Shown here: positions 8,721 to 17,611 of the stretch, piece by piece
Layout: each line of letters begins with the position of its first letter
How positions within the stretch are numbered: the first letter of the stretch is position 1
Assembly (NCBI GenBank): GCA_025922945.1
Contig: JAICGW010000003.1
Span: 1-51,749 of the forward strand
Direction: 5' to 3'
Source: Acidimicrobiia bacterium
GTDB taxonomy: Bacteria; Actinomycetota; Acidimicrobiia; Spongiisociales; ZC4RG35
Length of the DNA: 51,749 nucleotides
Notes under the pieces: model-generated
The model's database searches: none
What the model was told of the DNA's origin: nothing
The model's input: only the letters and a program-made list of their open reading frames with translations
Translations under genes and position numbers: made by a program

Positions 8721-10055
8721 TTAGGTGACAGCCTCGTTGCGGGCGGCCTCGAGCTTGGCAGTGCTGAGCCGGCCCAGTGCGTAAATCGAAAGACCGGCTT
8801 GGATTACTCCGGCCACGATGAAAGGCGACCGCAACCCGGTGGGGCGGTCGGTGATAGTTGTCACCGATTCGGCCAAGAGACCTCCGAGGAATGCCCCAAT
8901 CGGCATCATCCCCCAGCCGAAGAAGCGGTAGACGCTGTTGACCCGGCCCAGCAAACGGTCGGGAATGATCGTTTGCCGGAGGGAAACGGTCACCACGTTC
9001 CACATGACGGCTCCCAGTGACGTGATGGCGAACATGACCCAGACCAGTACCGCCGAAGATGTGAGCCCGATACCGATAGAGGTCAACGCACCCGTGATCA
9101 ACGTGAACTGGAGGGTCGCTCCCGAACCGAGCCGCTCGGAGAAGCGGGAGGCCACCAAGCTCCCGATGACCCCGCCGGCGGCACCAGCGGTCAGGAGGAG
9201 CCCGAACTCAGATGCTCCCAGCTCGAGGATCTCCTGTCCAAACAGAACGAAGACGGCCAGGGTGGCGCTGCCCAACGCATTGAGGATTCCGAGTATCACT
9301 GCTAGACGACGCAGGAGCGGGTGTCGCCACAGCCAGCGGAAGCCCTCTTTGAGGTCGGTCCCAAAGCCGGATCGAGGTGCGCCCACTTCTCCGGTAACGG
9401 CCCGGAAGTTTCCCTTGAGCAAAAAGAGGATGGCGGCCGACACGGCGAACGTCGTGGCGTCCACGACGAAAGGCAGTGCAAAGGCGATGGCGAGGAGAAC
9501 GCCCGCCAACGGCGGTCCCACGAATGAGTTCATGACCATCTCCGCACCCCAGAGCCGACCATTGGCCCGTTCCAACTGGCTCTTGTCGACCACCGACGGC
9601 ATCAACGTCTGACCGGCGTTATCTCGCAAGACTTCCGCCATCCCCAAGAGCAGGGCCGAAACGTAAATGGTGGTGAGCAGCAGGGTGGGATTGGCAATGG
9701 CGGGGAGTGCTCCACCTTCCAGTTGTTCAGGACCGGGAAGGAGGTCCTGATGGGCAAGCACGATCAGTGCCACGCCGAAGGTGATTACTGCCCGTAGGGA
9801 ATCCATCGTGACCACGAGCCTTTTCCGATCAACGCGATCGGTGATCACGCCCGCGGGAAGAGTGAATACGAGCCACGGAATCCTCGTGGCAACCCCGACC
9901 AGGGCAATGTGGAACGGGTTGCGTGTGACCGCGGAGGCCAACCATGGATACGCCACGAGCGCGACCCCATCACCGAAGTTGGAGATGACGCTGGCCGTCC
10001 AGAGTTTCCAGTAGTTGGAGCCCAGATTGCGCGCAGCCGACGTGGAGGTAGTCAC
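8721..10055 (-). CDS. MFS transporter (drug/siderophore efflux type)
   Basis: FGDGVALVAYPWLASAVTRNPFHIALVGVATRIPWLVFTLPAGVITDRVDRKRLV; 12-TM-like pattern. Confidence 0.88.
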   Translation of the reverse strand: MTTSTSAARNLGSNYWKLWTASVISNFGDGVALVAYPWLASAVTRNPFHIALVGVATRIPWLVFTLPAGVITDRVDRKRLVVTMDSLRAVITFGVALIVLAHQDLLPGPEQLEGGALPAIANPTLLLTTIYVSALLLGMAEVLRDNAGQTLMPSVVDKSQLERANGRLWGAEMVMNSFVGPPLAGVLLAIAFALPFVVDATTFAVSAAILFLLKGNFRAVTGEVGAPRSGFGTDLKEGFRWLWRHPLLRRLAVILGILNALGSATLAVFVLFGQEILELGASEFGLLLTAGAAGGVIGSLVASRFSERLGSGATLQFTLITGALTSIGIGLTSSAVLVWVMFAITSLGAVMWNVVTVSLRQTIIPDRLLGRVNSVYRFFGWGMMPIGAFLGGLLAESVTTITDRPTGLRSPFIVAGVIQAGLSIYALGRLSTAKLEAARNEAVT

Positions 10056-10075
10056 GGCGTTGGCAATAATGCCAG

Positions 10076-10576
10076 ATGGCCACGATCCGACCCGCGGTTC
10101 TCACCGATGTCGAGAGGATCGGTGAAATTCATATCCGTTCTTGGCAAAAGGCCTACCAGGGAATCCTTCCCGCCGATTTTCTGGCGTCGCTCTCGGTTGA
10201 GGCGAGGGTGGAATGGTGGCGGAGCGAGCTGACGTCGATGGGAGAGCAGGATCTCGCCCTGGTCATCGAGAACGGATCGTCGGTCACCGGGTTCGCTCGC
10301 CTGGGTTCCAGCGCCGACCGCAACCACGCCGAGGTCCAGGCGATCTATCTCGATCCCGATCACTGGCGAAAGGGCTGGGGCCGGTTGTTGCTGGGGGCGG
10401 CCGAAGCCTCGTTGGCCGGCCTCGGCTGGAGGGATGCGATCCTCTGGGTCTTGGAGAAGAACGGGCCGGCCAGGCGCTTTTACGAGGCATTGGGCTGGGA
10501 AGCGGAGCCCCGCCGAGCTTTGCTGAACATCGGCGGTGCCGACGTGCAAGAGCTGCGCTATCGCAAGGCCCTTTGA
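10076..10576 (+). CDS. GNAT family N-acetyltransferase
   Basis: IRPAVLTDVERIGEIHIRSWQKAYQGILP... IYLDPDHWRKGWGRLLL...RRFYEALGW. Confidence 0.9.
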   Translation: MATIRPAVLTDVERIGEIHIRSWQKAYQGILPADFLASLSVEARVEWWRSELTSMGEQDLALVIENGSSVTGFARLGSSADRNHAEVQAIYLDPDHWRKGWGRLLLGAAEASLAGLGWRDAILWVLEKNGPARRFYEALGWEAEPRRALLNIGGADVQELRYRKAL

Positions 10577-10953
10577 TGCAGAAAGTCAGGGTGTGGGAAC
10601 CATCGGAGCCAGTGCTGGCGGGAGAATGGCAACGGCGCCTGGCCGAGTCGGACGCCGAGATCGTTGCAGTTCTCGAACCCGATCAGGACGAGGCACTTCC
10701 GGCTCTAGTCCTCCAACTCGGCGATGCCAGCCTGATTTCTGCCTACTCCCCGGTGACCGACGCCCTCAAGGTGGTGGTCGACGGGTTGGTGGTCGACTCG
10801 CTCGACCGCGACGACGTCGTCGAACTGCGCCCGCCATTTGCGTTCCGAGTCAAGTCGGCGTTGCCGGTAATCGAAGCCCTCGACCCAGGCCAGCGCGTCG
10901 ACCTCCTCGAAGCCCTGGCGGCCTCCATCCAACCGGTGGTCTTTCGGCCCTAG
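10576..10953 (+). CDS. Conserved hypothetical protein
   Basis: ATG at 10576 overlaps the previous stop (TGATG); convergent stop overlap (CTAG) with the HAD gene. Confidence 0.65.
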   Translation: MQKVRVWEPSEPVLAGEWQRRLAESDAEIVAVLEPDQDEALPALVLQLGDASLISAYSPVTDALKVVVDGLVVDSLDRDDVVELRPPFAFRVKSALPVIEALDPGQRVDLLEALAASIQPVVFRP

Positions 10954-11735
10954 CGATCGGTGCGGCGACGATGCTTGATCGCCCACACGGCGGCCACGGT
11001 GGCGGCGCCGGCGGCAACCGCGGCGCCCGAGACCACCGGGCTCGGCCGGGGAATTCGCAGGGCCACGGGCTTTTCGAACTCAAGGATCTCCCACTCGCGT
11101 TCGTGGGCTATCGCTCGTAACTCCTTGTCGGGGTTGACGGCGACCGGGTGACCTACCGCCTCCAACATCGGGAGATCGGTGACCGAATCCGAATAGGCAA
11201 ATGAATCGGGCAGGGAGATGGCTTCCCTCATCGCCATTTCGCGCATCGCTTCGGCCTTGCCCGGGCCGTAGGCGTGAAACTCGATGTTGCCGGTGAACCG
11301 TCCGCTCTCATCGATTTCCGGACGGGTGGCGATCACGTTGTCAAGACCCAGGTGATGACACAAGGGCTCGACGATCTCGATCGGGGAGGAAGAGATCACC
11401 ACCACCTGGCGGTCGGCCTTCTGATGCTGTTCGATGATCGAGAGGGCCTCGGCGAAGACCAGGGGCTCCACCACCTCGGCGACGGTCTCGGCCACTAATC
11501 GTTCTATCTCGGCTTTGTCCCACCCCTTGGTCAACTGGCTGAGCTCGGCTCGCATTCTTTCCAGTTGCGAGTGGTCCGCCCCGAACATCTGGTAATAGGT
11601 CTGGGCGATCCCCGCCTTGAGCAAGGCGCGGCGGTTTAGCAGACCGGCGCGGAAGAGCGGGCGCGAGAACGCCAAGGTCGACGATCGGGCGATGATCGTC
11701 TTGTCGAGATCGAAGAAAGCAGCTGACCCTGCCAT
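10950..11735 (-). CDS. HAD-IB family hydrolase (SerB-like phosphatase; Rv3661-like position)
   Basis: MAGSAAFFDLDKTIIARSS..., VVVISSSP, AYSDSVTDLPMLEAVGHPVAVNPD; C-terminal TM segment. Confidence 0.88.
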   Translation of the reverse strand: MAGSAAFFDLDKTIIARSSTLAFSRPLFRAGLLNRRALLKAGIAQTYYQMFGADHSQLERMRAELSQLTKGWDKAEIERLVAETVAEVVEPLVFAEALSIIEQHQKADRQVVVISSSPIEIVEPLCHHLGLDNVIATRPEIDESGRFTGNIEFHAYGPGKAEAMREMAMREAISLPDSFAYSDSVTDLPMLEAVGHPVAVNPDKELRAIAHEREWEILEFEKPVALRIPRPSPVVSGAAVAAGAATVAAVWAIKHRRRTDR

Positions 11736-11828
11736 ACCTGGAATTTTACGGAAACCCTCATTAATGACACCCCGGAGGTCGCTTGACAAGAGGTAGTTCG
11801 AACGCTTTTTGCTCCGTACCTTCGGATC

Positions 11829-12380
11829 GTGGCGCACATCCTCGGGGTCAGGACGGAGATCGATTCGGTGCTCTCGGTGCTGGCGCCACTTGGCCTGGCG
11901 GCAGCGGCCGACCCACCGTCGCTTCTCATCGATCTCGATCCAAGCGGCCCTGCATACCCAAGCCGGAGATCTCTCGCTGACCTGGTGTCAGACGGGCCCA
12001 CCCGGGCGGAGTTGACGCCGGGATCGACTGGCATGGCCGTCCTTCGGAACGGCGGCATTGAATGGAGGGAGGCGGTCGAGTCCGTTCACCGTCTGGCCAC
12101 ATCGTGGTCGTCAATCACCCTCAGGGTTGGCCTTGACGACACCGGACTTCCCTGGCCCGTCATACCCGTGGTCCCGCTGCTCCCCGGGTTTCTCACCATC
12201 GATGACGGACGCCCGGCGGTCTGGCAGACGAGCGAGCGCGGCCAGGTCGCACCTGGGCCAGGTCCCCTGTTGCCGCCCCTCGGTCGCAGAGTCGTGCACC
12301 AGTGCTTGGAGGCGCGCTCGATCCCCCGTGGTCGTTGGGTCCGGGGGTGGCGTCAAGTTTGGGAGCTGCCGTGGCCCTGA
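11829..12380 (+). CDS. Tad-locus associated hypothetical protein (positional counterpart of Ssd/Rv3660c, shorter)
   Basis: ORF between the HAD gene and the TadA/CpaF ATPase, overlapping the CpaF start; no clear P-loop seen. Confidence 0.55.
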   Translation: MAHILGVRTEIDSVLSVLAPLGLAAAADPPSLLIDLDPSGPAYPSRRSLADLVSDGPTRAELTPGSTGMAVLRNGGIEWREAVESVHRLATSWSSITLRVGLDDTGLPWPVIPVVPLLPGFLTIDDGRPAVWQTSERGQVAPGPGPLLPPLGRRVVHQCLEARSIPRGRWVRGWRQVWELPWP

Positions 12381-13444
12381 CCGATCACAGCCTGGCGGCG
12401 AGGCTGACGGGAGCACTTATCGATTCAGACGCCCCCTTGGAGCGGCACCAGTTGCAGCGGGCCGTCCGTCGCCTGGCGGCGGTGGAGGCGCCCCTGGCGG
12501 CTGAAAGCCTGCTCGAGGAGGTCGTAGACGGACTGATCGGGCTCGGCCCACTCGAAGTGTTGCTCCGTGACCCGGAGGTGAGCGACGTTCTGGTCAACGG
12601 ACCTCACGAAATCTTCATCGAACGGGAAGGCGCCCTCTCCAGAGTCGATCTCGGCTTCCCCGACGATGCAGCCGTCATCGCGGCGGTGGAGAGGGTGATA
12701 GCTCCGCTCGGGCTGAGACTCGATCGCGCTTCTCCGATGGTCGATGCCCGGCTTGCCGACGGCAGCCGACTGCACGCAGTGATTCCACCTGCCGCGGTGG
12801 ATCATCCCGTGGTAGCCGTCCGCCGGTTCGTCCGTTCCATCGATTCCCTGGACGACTTGGTGACGCGGGGAACGATCACCGCCGCGCAAGTCGGGCTCTT
12901 GCGGCGCCTCGTCGAAGAGCGGGGCAATCTGATCGTCAGTGGTGGCACGGGTGCGGGCAAAACCACGCTCCTCAATCTTCTCGGTGCGGAGGTCGCTATC
13001 GGCGAGCGAATCGTGACCATCGAGGATGCAGCCGAGCTCGCTTTCGGTGGTCACGTGCTTCGTCTCGAGGCCCGCCCACCGAATTCGGAAGGAAAGGGAG
13101 CCATTTCGCTCCGGACGTTGCTGCGTTCGGCGCTGCGACTCCGACCGGATCGCATCGTGGTGGGCGAGGTCCGCGGCGCCGAGGCATTGGACATGATCGG
13201 GGCGCTCAATACCGGTCACGACGGGTCGATGGCGACGGTTCATGCCAACAGCCCCGAGGAAGCGATGTGGCGCTTGGAGACGCTGGCGCTGTCGGGGGAG
13301 GATCGGGTTGGGGAGAAGGCGGTTCGCCGACAGCTTTGGGCGGCCATCGACTGGGTGCTCCAACTCGAGCGGCGCCAGGGTTCCCGGAGGTTGGTTTCGA
13401 TGGGAGAGGTGATGAACGAAAGTATCGAGGTGGTGCGGTGTTGA
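12371..13444 (+). CDS. Type II/IV secretion ATPase, TadA/CpaF family
   Basis: DVLVNGPHEIFIEREGAL, GGTGAGKTTLLNLLGA, VTIEDAAEL, GEVRGAEALDMIGALNTGHDGSMATVHANS. Confidence 0.93.
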   Translation: MALTDHSLAARLTGALIDSDAPLERHQLQRAVRRLAAVEAPLAAESLLEEVVDGLIGLGPLEVLLRDPEVSDVLVNGPHEIFIEREGALSRVDLGFPDDAAVIAAVERVIAPLGLRLDRASPMVDARLADGSRLHAVIPPAAVDHPVVAVRRFVRSIDSLDDLVTRGTITAAQVGLLRRLVEERGNLIVSGGTGAGKTTLLNLLGAEVAIGERIVTIEDAAELAFGGHVLRLEARPPNSEGKGAISLRTLLRSALRLRPDRIVVGEVRGAEALDMIGALNTGHDGSMATVHANSPEEAMWRLETLALSGEDRVGEKAVRRQLWAAIDWVLQLERRQGSRRLVSMGEVMNESIEVVRC

Positions 13445-14109
13445 CGGGTGTGATCCTCGCCCTGGGTCTCTGCGGCCGGCTCTCGGCGGCCCACACCTTT
13501 CTGCTGGCCGTGACTTGGTCGAGCCCCGAAGTGGCGGTTGGTCCATTGGCTGTGGCTCTCGGCCTGGTTCTTCGCGATAAGGGGCGATCGACTCGGTCGG
13601 CACTAATGGCCGGTTGGCTACGGACCGCCGCAGGCGAACTCCGAGCTGGAAGTTCTCTTCGATCAGCAATTGCCGGTGCAGTTGACGCGTATCCCGATCT
13701 GGGGCTCGAACGGATCGGACGGCTGGCGTACGCCGGGCGCCCTCTCTCCGAAATGAGCGCAGCCTTGGCCGAGTGCCAGGGGATGGAGGCAATAGCGGCG
13801 GTAGTGGCGGTGGCGGGGTCGACTGGGGGGTCGGTAGTCAACGTGCTCGAGACCCTGGCGACGGAAGCGGCGGACGAAGCGACGCTGCAGCGAGAGAAGC
13901 GATCCTTGACGGCGGCCGCTCGCTGGTCGATCGGCTTGGTGGGCGGCTTTCCGCTGGCGGTCCTGGCGGTCCAGGTCATTCGGGGGGAGCTGGGTTCGAT
14001 GCTGCGGGCCGGAACGGTGCCGGCGGCGATGGTTGTCATTGGAGTGTCTCTCCTGACCCTCGGCTTGGTGACGGTGGGTGTGCTTTTGAGAAGGGTCCAT
14101 GCGCTTTGA
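13441..14109 (+). CDS. Type II secretion F domain protein (TadB-like)
   Basis: TTG start overlapping the cpaF stop; GAELRAGSSLRSAI-like T2SSF region and TM segments. Confidence 0.75.
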   Translation: MTGVILALGLCGRLSAAHTFLLAVTWSSPEVAVGPLAVALGLVLRDKGRSTRSALMAGWLRTAAGELRAGSSLRSAIAGAVDAYPDLGLERIGRLAYAGRPLSEMSAALAECQGMEAIAAVVAVAGSTGGSVVNVLETLATEAADEATLQREKRSLTAAARWSIGLVGGFPLAVLAVQVIRGELGSMLRAGTVPAAMVVIGVSLLTLGLVTVGVLLRRVHAL

Positions 14110-14705
14110 GGCGGTTCCTCGCTCAGGCGATCACCAGGTGGCCGGTATCAGCCGCACTCGGAGCGGTGCTCATGATCCATCGACCTCTGGCCCTGGCCTT
14201 GGCCATCGGTTGTTTCAGCGGTCGCTATCTCTGGCGGAAACGCTCCGCCAGCCAGAGTCGCCTGCGGGCGGCACCCGCCCAGCAGGCGCTGTTGGCGCGC
14301 ATCGTGCTGGTCGGGCTCACGGCTGGTCTGCCTCTCGTCTCGGCCTTGGACCTCGCACGGGGATTCGTGCGAGGAGATGTAGCCATGGAAACGGCCGCGG
14401 TCATCCGTCGGTCCCGCCGCCAGGGAACAGCTCTCGCCATGGCGGGATCGGGTCCCCTCACCCGCCCGCTGCTGTCGCGTTTGGCGATGGCGACAGCATC
14501 TGGTGCACCGGTGGCCGAGGCAGTGGCAGATCATCTTTCCGAGATGCGTCAGCTTCGGCGCACGGCGGCGCTGGAGCGGGTGCGACGGCTGCCGGTAACG
14601 CTGATGATCCCCCTGGGCATCCTGATCCTCCCCGGATTCGTCGTCCTTTTCGTGGGACCGATCCTGTTTCGCTCTTTCGGCAGCCTCGTCGGTGCTTTGC
14701 CGTGA
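14106..14705 (+). CDS. Type II secretion F domain protein (TadC-like)
   Basis: TTG start overlap; LLARIVLVGLTAGLPLVSALDLARGFV ... LPVTLMIPLGILILPGFVVLFVGPIL. Confidence 0.78.
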   Translation: MRRFLAQAITRWPVSAALGAVLMIHRPLALALAIGCFSGRYLWRKRSASQSRLRAAPAQQALLARIVLVGLTAGLPLVSALDLARGFVRGDVAMETAAVIRRSRRQGTALAMAGSGPLTRPLLSRLAMATASGAPVAEAVADHLSEMRQLRRTAALERVRRLPVTLMIPLGILILPGFVVLFVGPILFRSFGSLVGALP

Positions 14706-14759
14706 CATTGCTTCCCCCCGTCCCGGCCGGTCGTCGGGAGCAAGTGAAAGGAGCCAGTG

Positions 14760-14957
14760 ATGCTGGCAATCTGGCGGTGGTTAGGACCAGCCCGGGGCGA
14801 CGAGCGCGGGCAGGGAACAGTCGAGTACTTCCTGGTCATCTTGGCGGCAACGGCCCTCGCAGTCATCCTCTTCAAGTGGGTGCAGTCGAGCGGCGGTACC
14901 TCGATCATCAGCACGATCCTGGGCAAGGTCGTGGGTTGGGTAGCTGGTCAGTTCTGA
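14760..14957 (+). CDS. Flp-type pilin / DUF4244-like small protein
   Basis: RBS GAAAGGAG; GQGTVEYFLVILAATALAVILFK prepilin-like motif. Confidence 0.8.
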   Translation: MLAIWRWLGPARGDERGQGTVEYFLVILAATALAVILFKWVQSSGGTSIISTILGKVVGWVAGQF

Positions 14958-14980
14958 GTGCCGAGCGGGGAGGGGTGGCG

Positions 14981-15319
14981 ATGGAGATGGCAGTCACCAT
15001 TCCGACCCTCATTCTGGTTCTGCTGGCGATCCTCGAGGTGGTCGTCGTGGCGCGCATCCAGCTGGAGTTGGTGGCCGCGGCCCGAGAAGGCGTACGGGTC
15101 GCGGCCACGGCTCCAGCCCCGGAGGCGGCCGTGGCGGCCGCCACCGCCGCCATGTCGCCTCAGCTAGCCCAGCGAGCGAAGATCTCGGTGGTGCGACCTT
15201 CCGTGGTGGGAAGACAGGCCATCGTCACCGTCAGCCTGCAACACCGGCTGACGACTCCAATCATGAGATGGGCGACGGTCAACCTTCATGGGCGGGCCGT
15301 GATGAGGGTCGAAAAGTGA
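14981..15319 (+). CDS. TadE-like pilus assembly protein (Rv3655c-like)
   Basis: MEMAVTIPTLILVLLAILEVVVVARIQLELVAAAREGVRVAA; RBS GGGAGGGG; start approximate. Confidence 0.75.
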   Translation: MEMAVTIPTLILVLLAILEVVVVARIQLELVAAAREGVRVAATAPAPEAAVAAATAAMSPQLAQRAKISVVRPSVVGRQAIVTVSLQHRLTTPIMRWATVNLHGRAVMRVEK

Positions 15320-15693
15320 AACCGATCGGAGAGCGAGGGTCGGCGACGGTCCTGGCCCTCGCTCTCGTTTTCTTTGTCATCGCCATCGGGCTGGCGGTGT
15401 TGGCTGCAGTGCAACTCGTAACGGCCCGGGTCCGAGCCGTCACCGCCGCCGATGCGGCCGCCCTCGCGGCCGCCCCCGCCACCTTCCCAGCGCTCTCGGC
15501 TGGCGAGACTCCATCGGCGTTGGCTGCCGAAATGGCCGCGGCCAACGGGGCCCGTTTGCTTCGGTGCCTATGTCCGGTGGTGAAGTCGTTCGATCCCCGT
15601 GACGTCGAAGTTGAAGTCGCCGTGGCGACTCGTGTAGCCATCGTCGGGGAAGTGGAGGTCCGGGCCGCTAGTCGAGCCGAATACGTGCCCTAA
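15316..15693 (+). CDS. Secretion-neighbourhood TadE-like protein (Rv3654c-like)
   Basis: GTG start overlap; GERGSATVLALALVFFVIAIGLAVLAAVQLVTARVRAVTAADAAALAAA. Confidence 0.8.
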   Translation: MKPIGERGSATVLALALVFFVIAIGLAVLAAVQLVTARVRAVTAADAAALAAAPATFPALSAGETPSALAAEMAAANGARLLRCLCPVVKSFDPRDVEVEVAVATRVAIVGEVEVRAASRAEYVP

Positions 15694-15744
15694 GCAGGTT
15701 GCAACCGTGGTTTATGCGCAGTGATCAGGGGGCACGGACTTCAT

Positions 15745-16323
15745 ATGAGAAAGCTCATTGTTCAACAATTCACAAGCATCGACGGACAGGCGGCCGATCC
15801 CAATGGGACCACCGATTTCATCTCCGAGTACGCCGCCAAGCATGACCAAGGCTTCGAGCGAGATGCCATGGACTTCATGGACACGGTCGACACGATGGTG
15901 CTGGGGCGCAAAACCTATGAGCTATTCGTCAGGTACTGGCCCAATGCTTCTGGCGATGATGCCGAGTTTGGGAAGAAGCTCAACGCTCTGAGGAAATTCG
16001 TCGTTTCGTCGACCCTCAAAGAGGCACCGTGGGGGGAGTGGGAAGGGGCCACAATCATCAAGGAGAAACCCGAGGAGAAGATCCGTGCCCTCAAGCAAGA
16101 GGACGGAAAGGACATTGTTATCTGGGGGAGCATCGCGCTCGCCACCGCCATGATGGGCGCGGGCCTGGTAGATGAGTTACAGCTGCGAACGATTCCCGTG
16201 GTTCTGGGAGTCGGGCGGGCGTTGTTCGACGAGGATCTTGATTCACGACAGCTGAACCTGCGCAGAGCTACGCCTTATAACGAGGGGTTGGTGCTGCTGC
16301 AATACGAGGCGACCCCCGCGTAG
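15745..16323 (+). CDS. Dihydrofolate reductase / RibD C-terminal-like family protein
   Basis: MRKLIVQQFTSIDG..., VLGRKTYELF, KDIVIWGSIALATAMMGAGLVDELQLRTIPVVLGVGRALF. Confidence 0.88.
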   Translation: MRKLIVQQFTSIDGQAADPNGTTDFISEYAAKHDQGFERDAMDFMDTVDTMVLGRKTYELFVRYWPNASGDDAEFGKKLNALRKFVVSSTLKEAPWGEWEGATIIKEKPEEKIRALKQEDGKDIVIWGSIALATAMMGAGLVDELQLRTIPVVLGVGRALFDEDLDSRQLNLRRATPYNEGLVLLQYEATPA

Positions 16324-16359
16324 CTAAACCTCCGAACGGATTCCGCTCCGTATAGTCGG

Positions 16360-17604
16360 ATGACAATGAGAGAAGCCTTTTTTGCGCTGAGCACCGACTG
16401 GAAAGAGGGGATCAACTGGGCCAACGTCAGGGAGTGGCGCCTCCGGCGGGCTCACGAGGCGATGGAGCGGCATGGGCTCGGCGCCTTGCTCTTGTTCTAC
16501 GACGAGAACATGCGGTACGTCTCCTCGACGCTGACTCCGGGTTGGAACCGACTCAAACCGGGACTGCGCTACGTGGTGTTGGCCAAGGGCAAGAAGCCGA
16601 TCGTGTACGAGCAGGGCGACATCGGCTTTCACCTTGAGGAGCACAACCCATGGATCCCCAAGGAGAACATCCGTTATTCCTACGCGTGGATCAAGGGAGC
16701 GGTCGGGCCGGCAGCCGAACAACAGGTGACGAAATTCGTCAACTCTCTGATGAGGGACCTCGAGGAAGCCGGGGTCGGTAAGGAGCCGCTGGGCGTCGAC
16801 TTCATCGACATCAACCTGATCAAGCAATTCGAAGCGAGAGGCATCACCTGGACCGACGGCATGTCACCGATGATGGAGGCGCGGGCGATCAAGAGCCCAG
16901 ATGAGATCAAGGCTTTCTCGATCGTTGGTGCCATTTGCGACTACGTCCACTACGAGATCACCAACTTCATCAAGCCCGGTCTCAGCGAGAACGAGGTGGC
17001 AGCCTTCGGGTTCGAGAAGCTGTACTCGCTACCTGGAATGGAAGACGTCGAGGACGTCATCGTCTCCTCCGGCCCCAATGCGTGGCCCAATTGGCGCAAC
17101 TTCTCCGACCGGATGATCCGGCCCGGCGAACTGGTCATCGTCGACCTCGCCGCCCTTACCTGGAACGGCTTCAAGTCCTGTGTCTACCGCACCTATTGCG
17201 TCGGGGGAGAGCCGAGCGACGAGCACAAGCAGACCTACGACTTGGCTCACAAGTGGCTCTGGGACTCGATCGAGGCAACCGGGCCGGGTGTCACCACCGC
17301 CGATGTCGCCTCCAAGTGGCCTTCGGCAAAGGAGGTATGGGGCTACGAAGAGGAGGACCAAGCGGCGGCGAACTTCTGGGGCCACGGCCTCGGCCTCGCC
17401 CAATACGATCCCCCGGTGATCTCCCGGATCTGGTCGCTTGACCACCCGGTGGAGATCCAACCCGGGATGACTTTCGCCCTGGAGACTCAGCACGGCAAGC
17501 TCCATGATCACGGTGTTCGGCTCGAGGAGATGCTCTACGTCACCGACACCGGGATCGAGATGGTGTCGAGCTATGCCAGCCACGAGATCATCACCGTCAA
17601 ATGA
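16360..17604 (+). CDS. M24 (Xaa-Pro peptidase/DddP-like) family protein
   Basis: Creatinase-like N-domain plus pita-bread fold motifs VDLAAL...SCVYRTY, FWGHGLGL, FALETQHG, VRLEEMLYVTDTG. Confidence 0.85.
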   Translation: MTMREAFFALSTDWKEGINWANVREWRLRRAHEAMERHGLGALLLFYDENMRYVSSTLTPGWNRLKPGLRYVVLAKGKKPIVYEQGDIGFHLEEHNPWIPKENIRYSYAWIKGAVGPAAEQQVTKFVNSLMRDLEEAGVGKEPLGVDFIDINLIKQFEARGITWTDGMSPMMEARAIKSPDEIKAFSIVGAICDYVHYEITNFIKPGLSENEVAAFGFEKLYSLPGMEDVEDVIVSSGPNAWPNWRNFSDRMIRPGELVIVDLAALTWNGFKSCVYRTYCVGGEPSDEHKQTYDLAHKWLWDSIEATGPGVTTADVASKWPSAKEVWGYEEEDQAAANFWGHGLGLAQYDPPVISRIWSLDHPVEIQPGMTFALETQHGKLHDHGVRLEEMLYVTDTGIEMVSSYASHEIITVK

Positions 17605-17611
17605 TCCGAGG

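Noticed and set aside
12425-13792. 455-aa minus ORF opposite cpaF/tadB
   Set aside because: Low-complexity, Arg/Pro/His-rich antisense reading of a certain CpaF gene.
15697-15706. GGTTGCAACC 10-bp perfect palindrome
   Set aside because: Short, isolated, not matched at other promoters in the window.
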